NCBI GenBank assembly: GCA_938046735.1
Contig: CALIXF010000009.1
Coordinates: 124,001-188,000 of the forward strand
Length of the DNA: 64,000 nt
From: an uncultured Candidatus Saccharibacteria bacterium
Lineage (GTDB): Bacteria > Patescibacteriota > Saccharimonadia > Saccharimonadales > Saccharimonadaceae
Direction of reading: 5' to 3'
Shown here: positions 58,827-64,000 of the stretch, one piece after another
Numbering within the stretch: position 1 is the first letter of the stretch
Layout of the letters: each line of letters starts with the position of its first letter
The notes under the pieces: model-generated
What the model was told of the DNA's origin: nothing
What the model saw: only the letters and a program-made list of their open reading frames with translations
Databases searched by the model: none
Position numbers and translations under genes: made by a program

Positions 58827-59135
58827 TTACTTCATCACCATTATTGTCATAATATGTATAGTCTCCGTTTTTAACAATTCAAGAATTTGTCCTTTTTCCA
58901 TCGGAACTGATTTCAAATCTTCTACTGGACCAAAACAAGAGCAATGACCTAAATCGATGATATGCCATTTATTATTACCATCAAGGAATACGGCAACTCC
59001 ATATCCACGATAAAGTCTTGTCGCATACCAATAGATAAATTCTTTGATATCATACCTAAGTCTTTTGCTTTGAACTTTGACTCTTCCTAAGTCGCAATGA
59101 TATAAACTATCTTCACCAAGTGATACAATCTTCAT
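58827..59135 (-). CDS. unrecognised early phage protein
   Basis: 102 residues, GAGAG before ATG. Short strands (YRGYGVAVFLDGNNKWHIIDLGHC). No family recognised. Confidence 0.6.
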   Translation of the reverse strand: MKIVSLGEDSLYHCDLGRVKVQSKRLRYDIKEFIYWYATRLYRGYGVAVFLDGNNKWHIIDLGHCSCFGPVEDLKSVPMEKGQILELLKTETIHIMTIMVMK

Positions 59136-59268
59136 TTTCTACTCTCGCTTTTATAAAAGATTTAATCTTTAATAATATTCTTTTTCTAATCGCCCATCTT
59201 GCATGTTCTTCTGCTTTTGAGAACTTGTTATAGGCAGATTTTGGTTTTAATATACCTCTTCTGATCAC
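59113..59268 (-). CDS. small basic early protein (GTG start)
   Basis: 51 residues from GTG 59268 overlapping the upstream TGA (GTGA), with GGGGGA 3 nt away. KPKSAYNKFSKAEEHARWAI and a Lys/Arg-rich helix. It fills what would otherwise be a gap in a tightly packed operon. Confidence 0.5.
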   Translation of the reverse strand: MIRRGILKPKSAYNKFSKAEEHARWAIRKRILLKIKSFIKARVENEDCITW

Positions 59269-59834
59269 ATCTCCCCCATCTCATATTTACGCACGGTTTC
59301 CCATTGCGCTTTGTGTTCTTCGAGGGATTTTTCGAGAGATTCTATGTCCTTAAAGTAGATTCCCCCTGGGGCATAATGATAGCTCCAACTGAGATGCCAG
59401 CAGTTGTCGATAACGCTATAATTCGTAAAATAGTTCTTTTCCTTTAGCGTAAATTTCCATCCTCCAGCGTCATCTAAGAGTACTTGACGAGCGAGGAGAT
59501 ACTCCATATAGGCTTTGACTTCTTCTTCAGTCTTGAAATAGTTGCCAATTTTATAGTTTACATTATCCCAGTAAGAGCAAGTATCATTATCCACGTCAAC
59601 CACACCACGACTAATATAATAAGAATTGTCCATCAACTCTGCCCTCCACCTCTTGTATGTTTCATAGACTTCCTCAAACCAGTCTGTGAGAACGTTTGGG
59701 AACTTCTCAAGCGTCTTATGATTATAAGCCATAATATCTGACCCTTTAAGTCGAAGGTCATTATTTCTATCTAGATAGAACTCATCACCAGCTTTGAATG
59801 TTGGCAAATCTCGTTTGAGCCTATAACGTTTCAT
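59265..59834 (-). CDS. unrecognised early phage protein
   Basis: 189 residues. KRYRLKRDLPTFKAGDEFYL at the start resembles small beta-barrel leader domains common in phage proteins; the rest is Trp/Tyr-rich (WHLSWSYHYAPGGIYF). No catalytic motif. GGAG site upstream. Confidence 0.65.
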   Translation of the reverse strand: MKRYRLKRDLPTFKAGDEFYLDRNNDLRLKGSDIMAYNHKTLEKFPNVLTDWFEEVYETYKRWRAELMDNSYYISRGVVDVDNDTCSYWDNVNYKIGNYFKTEEEVKAYMEYLLARQVLLDDAGGWKFTLKEKNYFTNYSVIDNCWHLSWSYHYAPGGIYFKDIESLEKSLEEHKAQWETVRKYEMGEM

Positions 59835-59836
59835 TT

Positions 59837-60094
59837 TTATCTCTCCTTATTTAAAAAATTAATTGCTTCCTCTTTAGTTCCAGTAAAATAATTCTTATTC
59901 TTTTTTACTGCCAAAAATAGTAAGACTAAAATAATAAATAGAATATCTATGACTGTTGAACCACTTAATAACTGATGATTAAAATAGAGCAATCCAGCGA
60001 ACATTGAGAACGTAAAAATATCCTTAAGTATTGAGCTTATGGTCGATTCATGCACAACTATATATTTGACTTGATTATTATTTTTATTATCCAT
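59837..60094 (-). CDS. small two-helix membrane protein
   Basis: 85 residues with two transmembrane helices (IFTFSMFAGLLYFNHQLL, VIDILFIILVLLFLAV). Possibly an early exclusion or envelope factor. Confidence 0.6.
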   Translation of the reverse strand: MDNKNNNQVKYIVVHESTISSILKDIFTFSMFAGLLYFNHQLLSGSTVIDILFIILVLLFLAVKKNKNYFTGTKEEAINFLNKER

Positions 60095-60104
60095 ATAATT
60101 CTCC

Positions 60105-60320
60105 TTAATAATTAGCTGGAAACATTTCCGATCCCTTTGACTTTTGTGGTAATGTTACAGACACGTCTAAATCTGTAACACCTTGCTTCATAAGATATCT
60201 CTTTGTTTTTAATATCTCGCCAAGATTCTTATGCTGCTTTTCGTGCTTTATGCCATCTAGCCCAACGTAACGAATTATGTAGCTAGTTGGGAGTGGCGGT
60301 TTAGTTTGATTTTTCTTCAT
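60105..60320 (-). CDS. unrecognised small phage protein
   Basis: 71 residues: YIIRYVGLDGIKHEKQHKNL and a Lys-rich end. Overlaps the upstream gene by 20 nt. Confidence 0.55.
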   Translation of the reverse strand: MKKNQTKPPLPTSYIIRYVGLDGIKHEKQHKNLGEILKTKRYLMKQGVTDLDVSVTLPQKSKGSEMFPANY

Positions 60321-60474
60321 TTCTCATGTACTCATTTATCTTTTTGTCGCTAATTTGAATAAGAACGTCAAATGGCTTAATTTTGATTACCACTGCTGTA
60401 ATCTTATTGTCGATTTTATCAATCTTGAACTTTACTTTATTAGCTGGAAGAACTAGTGTCATTTCTTTATTCAT
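60301..60474 (-). CDS. unrecognised small phage protein
   Basis: 57 residues if ATG 60474 is used; an ATG at 60513 would add 13. Strand-rich (TLVLPANKVKFKIDKID, ITAVVIKIKPFDV). No ribosome site stands out. Confidence 0.45.
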   Translation of the reverse strand: MNKEMTLVLPANKVKFKIDKIDNKITAVVIKIKPFDVLIQISDKKINEYMRNEEKSN

Positions 60475-60492
60475 AATTATTTTTCTAGATCT

Positions 60493-60618
60493 ACTATCAG
60501 GACCTTGACTCAAAAGCAGCTAGGGTGGGTATGAGCTACTCGGATAGGCATAAAGGTACTCAACTTTTTTAATCTATCCTGAAATCTACGACTTGATCCT
60601 GATAATAGAGACTATGGC
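60493..60618. other. non-coding stretch enclosed by an inverted repeat
   Basis: CTACTATCAGGA (60493-60504) pairs with TCCTGATAATAG (60607-60618), one mismatch, enclosing about 100 nt that includes CTACGAC (60586-60592) on the plus strand. No frame supported between 60514 and 60680. Could be a folded RNA or an origin. Confidence 0.35.
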
Positions 60619-60680
60619 TGCGTCTGTGTTGACATTTAACTGGTTATTACTTAAGGGGGTATTACGCCAGCACCACATGC

Positions 60681-60767
60681 TTATTTTTTCTTATATTCCT
60701 CATTAAGCTTAATTAGCTTAACCATATACCCGTTAAGTTCTGTTTTTAGTAGTGTTAATTTACTCAT
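60681..60767 (-). CDS. 28-residue microprotein
   Basis: AAGGAG 6 nt before ATG 60767, which overlaps the annealing-protein stop (ATGA). Sequence MSKLTLLKTELNGYMVKLIK with a Lys-rich end. Coupled; function unknown. Confidence 0.5.
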   Translation of the reverse strand: MSKLTLLKTELNGYMVKLIKLNEEYKKK

Positions 60768-61438
60768 CTTTCTCCTTGATTAATCGTTTTGTTGATTTCT
60801 GCATTCCACCAATCTGGATAATCAATCTGTTTATCTTTGGAAATATTTACGGCTTTTACGTTAAGCTTTTTCTTAATTTCTTCTGTGATGACTTTAATTG
60901 TTTTATCTATCCTAAGCACTGGATTTAATGCTTGATAGTTCGATTTAAGTTCATCCAGTGTCTTACAATTCTGTAAACCATCAATAGTACTATCAACTGA
61001 GTCCTGATATAGTTCATCTTTATATTTATCTAGCTCACTTACCATGCTTTCAGCTATCGTGCCAGTAGATGAATATCCAAGATTAGATAAGGCTCTGCCT
61101 ATAGCCATAGTTTCGAGTTTTTCAAAGTCTTTATCATTAGTTATTGTCTTTTGGGCTGTAGCCTCTGCGTCTGCAGTTAAATAGATTAGTTCTTTTGAAA
61201 CTCCATTGACTAATGATTGAACAAGCTCAGTTTTATCCCTCCATAGGAAAGCCTTAAAGACTGTCTTGTTATTCTCGTTCTTATAGCTTGTTAAGATCTT
61301 AGAGTTTGGATGGTTAACCCTAAAAGCCTCTAACCTATCTGTTACTTTTGCATAATCTATACAAATCTTTTTATTTTCGTTTGTTGACTTATCTTTAAAG
61401 ACTTTTTCAATTTTAGATACTTTGACGGAATTCAGCAT
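60764..61438 (-). CDS. single-strand annealing protein candidate (Rad52/Sak3/ERF-like)
   Basis: 224 residues. The segment FEKLETMAIGRALSNLGYSSTGTIAESMVSE matches the E(T/M).A(I/V)GRAL.. LGY signature of phage single-strand annealing proteins; VFKAFLWRD and DAEATAQK precede it. These anneal complementary strands during phage recombination. First full gene of the early operon. No replicative helicase follows, which is unusual. Confidence 0.65.
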   Translation of the reverse strand: MLNSVKVSKIEKVFKDKSTNENKKICIDYAKVTDRLEAFRVNHPNSKILTSYKNENNKTVFKAFLWRDKTELVQSLVNGVSKELIYLTADAEATAQKTITNDKDFEKLETMAIGRALSNLGYSSTGTIAESMVSELDKYKDELYQDSVDSTIDGLQNCKTLDELKSNYQALNPVLRIDKTIKVITEEIKKKLNVKAVNISKDKQIDYPDWWNAEINKTINQGER

Positions 61439-61506
61439 TCTTTGCTCCTCAAAACCCTAACTCTTACTACTTTAGATATCCCCAATTGTTTAATTTCGAT
61501 CCTCAT
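61432..61506 (-). CDS. 24-residue leader peptide
   Basis: AAAGGAG 7 nt before ATG 61506; product MRIEIKQLGISKVVRVRVLR with a short end; its TGA lies inside the ATGCTGA start of the next gene, so it should couple translation of the annealing protein. Confidence 0.5.
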   Translation of the reverse strand: MRIEIKQLGISKVVRVRVLRSKEC

Positions 61507-61688
61507 TTTTTTCTCCTTTACTAACTTCAGATGGGTTTGAGGCTCTCATTTTCAACAATAGTATCTACGATAGTAGAAATTTGTTAGGATTTTCTTGCGT
61601 ATTAAAAATCGAAAAGTGTGAGGAACTACAAAAACTGCCCGTTCTGTCTGAGGGTTGAGAACCCCAAACTCACCTGAAGTTATTTAAG

Positions 61689-61713
61689 TTAATTTAATTT
61701 AATTTAATTTAAT
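61689..61713. repeat. five tandem TTAAT units
   Basis: Pentamer repeat in the 380-bp gap upstream of the early operon (61507-61885). The gap also holds a GGGTT/AACCC hairpin (about 61660) and a CCATAG/CTATGG hairpin (61749-61772), but no gene I can support. No consensus promoter was found, though the operon must start here. Confidence 0.55.
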
Positions 61714-61807
61714 ATTCCAAGTTTTTAAGATTCTAAAACTAGGCGTGCCATAGTTGTTTTTTGTTCTATGGAGAGTTAAGAGTGATTTTTAACTATTAGC
61801 TCCCCAA

Positions 61808-61838
61808 TAAAAAGAAAAACTCTCCTGAATGGAGAGCT
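61808..61838 (-). terminator. phage-supplied terminator for tRNA-Ala
   Basis: CTCTCC/GGAGAG stem with TTTTTCTTTTTATT on the reverse strand, 50 nt downstream of the rebuilt tRNA. It replaces the host terminator left behind at 28381. Confidence 0.7.
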
Positions 61839-61885
61839 TAAAAGAATAGATACAAAAATAGACTCCGTTCAGGAAGTCTTATCTT

Positions 61886-61932
61886 TGGTGGAGCATAAGG
61901 GACTTAAACCCTTGACCTCATCAATGCGAATG
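61886..61932 (-). other. attR: 47-bp core inside tRNA-Ala
   Basis: Exact copy of 28412-28458; the prophage therefore spans roughly 28,412-61,932 (about 33.5 kb between cores). Confidence 0.92.
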
Positions 61933-61961
61933 ATGCGCTCTATCAGCTGAGCTAATGCCCC
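61886..61961 (-). tRNA. tRNA-Ala (CGC anticodon), prophage attachment site
   Basis: Acceptor GGGGCAT/ATGCTCC with the G3-U70 identity pair, D-arm GCTC-AGCTGATA-GAGC, anticodon loop TTCGCAT (CGC), T-arm AAGGG-TTTAAGT-CCCTT, discriminator A, encoded CCA. D-loop A19 and T-loop U56 replace the near-universal G19 and C56. The 3' half is supplied by the prophage. Confidence 0.93.
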
Positions 61962-61984
61962 ACTTGTTTCTAGTATACTATATT

Positions 61985-63229
61985 TTAATTTTCGCGGATA
62001 GCTTTGATGATTTTTCTGAGAGTTGGTTTGGTGCCATACATCAAAACGCCAACGCGATAAATCTTAGCGGCGATATAACCAATGAGAATTGTTGCGAAAA
62101 TTAGAAAGACGACAGAGAGTAATATTTCTAATCCTGGAACTTCACTCATGGCAATACGGGTAAACATGGCCATTGGCGACGTGAGTGGGAAGAGTGAAAG
62201 GAATTTCATAAACGCTGAATTGACTTCGCCACTACTCATGGCGCTGGTCGATGCTACAAAACCAATAACAAAGACGATTTGAATAAGCATTAGAGCTGAT
62301 GAGAGATCTTCAATTTTTGAAACAGTGGAAGCCATAGCTCCAAAGAGAAAGGAGTAAACAAGAAAACCGAGCAAGAAGAAGATCAGAAGATAGCCAACTA
62401 AGGAAGCTGGAAAATTGAAGAGTGTGGTTATTATGGCATTATTTTCAAAGTAGGGTTTGTTGACGCCGTAAGAGATAAAGGCAGAGCCAAAAATTGCAGC
62501 GATCTGTATTATGCCAGCAACGCTAGAGGCTATGATTTTACCAAACATGAGAGCGACTGGGCTGGCGCTAGTGATTAAAACTTCCATAGCGCGAGAGGTT
62601 TTTTCGGTGACAACGCTCATAGCAACCTTTTGTCCAAATATAATGATGACCATATATAGAACAAAAACCATGACGTAGGCGTACCAAAAGTTCTTTGATC
62701 CATCTTCGCTGATACTTTCGATAGTGTGAGTAATATTGGGATTTTGGACTTCAGTAATTTGAGTGTCGGAAAGGCCGTGCTTTTTAAGATAAAGATTGGA
62801 GTAGATTGTTTTTAAGAGAGTATCCATAGTTTGAAGGTTTGGATCTTGTAATATAGAGACGTTCGTGAGGTAAGTGTAGGATTTAAGATCAGATGACAGG
62901 ATAAAGGCAAAATTAACTGATTGATCTTTGATTTTTGACTTAATTTGCTCAATTGAATCGTTTGTAATTTTAACATTAGCTTGTGGAAAACTTGTAACGA
63001 TAGTCGGAAGAACTTTGTTGATCTCTGAACTATTAGATTTGATAAGTACTTCGGTTTTTTTCGTTTCTGAAGAATCGGCGTTTTGTGATTTTTTAATAAC
63101 TTCACCGATGCGTGGAGCAAAAAGCAAGCCAGAAACTGCTAAAACGAGGACGATGGTTGTAATAACGAAGACTTTGTTTTTGAAATATTGAGCAAGCTCA
63201 TGCTTAAAAATTGTAAAAAATTGTTTCAT
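61985..63229 (-). CDS. ABC-2 type (NatB-like) permease
   Basis: 414 residues. One N-terminal helix (VFVITTIVLVLAVSGLLFAP), a large extracytoplasmic domain (about 40-180), then five or more helices (YVMVFVLYMVIIIFGQKVAM, IASSVAGIIQIAAIFGSAFI, LLIFFLLGFLVYSFLFGAMA and more). NatB topology; exports Na+ or small hydrophobic molecules. Starts 1 nt after the ATPase stop. Confidence 0.85.
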   Translation of the reverse strand: MKQFFTIFKHELAQYFKNKVFVITTIVLVLAVSGLLFAPRIGEVIKKSQNADSSETKKTEVLIKSNSSEINKVLPTIVTSFPQANVKITNDSIEQIKSKIKDQSVNFAFILSSDLKSYTYLTNVSILQDPNLQTMDTLLKTIYSNLYLKKHGLSDTQITEVQNPNITHTIESISEDGSKNFWYAYVMVFVLYMVIIIFGQKVAMSVVTEKTSRAMEVLITSASPVALMFGKIIASSVAGIIQIAAIFGSAFISYGVNKPYFENNAIITTLFNFPASLVGYLLIFFLLGFLVYSFLFGAMASTVSKIEDLSSALMLIQIVFVIGFVASTSAMSSGEVNSAFMKFLSLFPLTSPMAMFTRIAMSEVPGLEILLSVVFLIFATILIGYIAAKIYRVGVLMYGTKPTLRKIIKAIREN

Positions 63230-63230
63230 A

Positions 63231-64000
63231 TTAGATCTTCTCTTCCTCTTTTAACTTTTCAATTTCAGCGATTTCTTTTTCGTCTCCAGCGTATTCGACA
63301 AAAATATCATTTAGAGTTGGCTCCAGGATACCAATGCTGTCAATATCATATTTTCCGATAAGTTTTTGCATAGTTTTTTGCTTTTGTTCGGCTGTTTTCA
63401 TCTTAAAGATTAAATTTGAGCTACTGATTATCTCACTCTCTGAGTTGTAATCGGCTTTGATTTTCTTTACTTCTCTGGATTCGATCTTTAATTTATCACG
63501 TTCGTAACTTTGTTTAATCTGCTTAATATTACCAGAAATCATAATTTCGCCGTTTTTCATAATCAAAATGTCATCACAAAATTCTTCGATGTAGTTCATT
63601 TGGTGACTGGAGAAGATGACAACTTTATTTTGTTTGACTTGCTCTTTTACGACGCTCTCGAGGAGTTTGGCGTTGACTGGATCAAGTCCAGAAAATGGCT
63701 CGTCAAAAACTACTATGTCTGGATCGTGTGCAATACTGGAAATTAATTGGATTTTTTGTTGATTACCTTTTGATAAGGTATCTAGTTGCTTATTTTTGTA
63801 TTCTGACATATTGAGAAAGTCAAGCCAATAATTAATAGATTTTTCGGCATCTTTTTTATTCATACCTTTGAGGTTGGCGAGATAAACAAGCTGATCAAAG
63901 ATTTTTTCTTTTGGATATAAACCGCGCTCTTCGGGAAGATAGCCGAAGCTTACGGATTTGTAATCAAGTGGTTTACCATCAAGAAGAATTTCGCCACTAG
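63231..64000 (-). CDS. ABC transporter ATPase (NatA-like), 5' end outside window
   Basis: The frame is open to the right edge, beyond the internal ATG at 63863; upstream codons read GEILLDGKPLDYKSVSFGYLPEERGLYPKE, split by a few residues, with the Q-loop region. LSKGNQQKIQLISSIAHDPDIVVFDEP contains the signature (LSKGNQQK) and Walker B; SSHQMNYIEEFCDD has the switch His. Walker A lies outside. Powers the NatB-like permease. Confidence 0.9.
   Translation of the reverse strand, partial: SGEILLDGKPLDYKSVSFGYLPEERGLYPKEKIFDQLVYLANLKGMNKKDAEKSINYWLDFLNMSEYKNKQLDTLSKGNQQKIQLISSIAHDPDIVVFDEPFSGLDPVNAKLLESVVKEQVKQNKVVIFSSHQMNYIEEFCDDILIMKNGEIMISGNIKQIKQSYERDKLKIESREVKKIKADYNSESEIISSSNLIFKMKTAEQKQKTMQKLIGKYDIDSIGILEPTLNDIFVEYAGDEKEIAEIEKLKEEEKI

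Noticed and set aside
61689..61713. CRISPR-like repeat
   Set aside because: Five-base units without spacers; no cas genes in the window.

Overview
The window looks like a chromosomal segment of a low-GC, small-genome bacterium of the candidate phyla radiation, most likely a Candidatus Saccharibacteria (TM7) member; the lineage is an inference. Reasons: compact gene spacing, many small unrecognised proteins, a short DNA polymerase III delta-prime-like protein, tRNAs with encoded CCA and unusual loops, and many start codons sitting 6-8 nt after a -10 box (leaderless mRNAs). TGA is a normal stop throughout, so the recoding lineages Gracilibacteria and Absconditabacteria do not fit.

Host left part (1-28.4 kb). 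1-4.5 kb: surface polysaccharide genes (Wzx flippase running off the edge, Wzy-like polymerase/ligase, GT2 and DUF4422 glycosyltransferases). 4.5-8.1 kb: ribosomal protein L33, a Y-family DNA polymerase overlapping a small RAAQF partner, a MYG1-family protein and a Nudix hydrolase. 8.2-21 kb: an accessory stretch of mostly unrecognised genes with long structured leaders, including a sigma-region-4/alpha-CTD fusion, a broken transposase, a JAMM-like protein, a transglutaminase-like cysteine-protease candidate, a GC-rich orphan, and tRNA-Thr(GGU) and tRNA-Tyr. 20.9-27.9 kb: arylsulfotransferase-like protein with a thioredoxin-like partner, tRNA-Thr(UGU) with an aberrant T-loop, TPR protein, delta-prime-like protein, RluA-type pseudouridine synthase and TrpS.

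Prophage (28,412-61,932). A complete-looking siphovirus is inserted in tRNA-Ala(CGC). A 47-bp direct repeat marks both ends: the displaced 3' half with its old terminator on the left, the intact tRNA on the right. Order: integrase; a divergent promoter pair; packaging and head genes (TerS, TerL, portal, MuF head protein fused to a nuclease-like toxin domain); scaffold, capsid, connectors, tail tube, frameshifted tail chaperone and tape measure; a moron region with zinc-ribbon and membrane proteins and a candidate structured RNA; baseplate hub and tail-tip proteins; a fused holin/CHAP/LysM lysis protein; then a leftward early operon of small genes ending in an annealing-protein candidate. No phage repressor, helicase or polymerase was recognised.

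The most striking regulatory pattern is that all four rightward phage operons start with an extended -10 promoter, then an ATCTACGAC-type sequence at the base of a hairpin, then a U-run, all before the first gene. This is a repeated built-in terminator and suggests attenuation or antitermination of the late genes.

Host right part (61.9-64 kb): intact tRNA-Ala and a NatA/NatB-like ABC exporter whose ATPase runs off the window.
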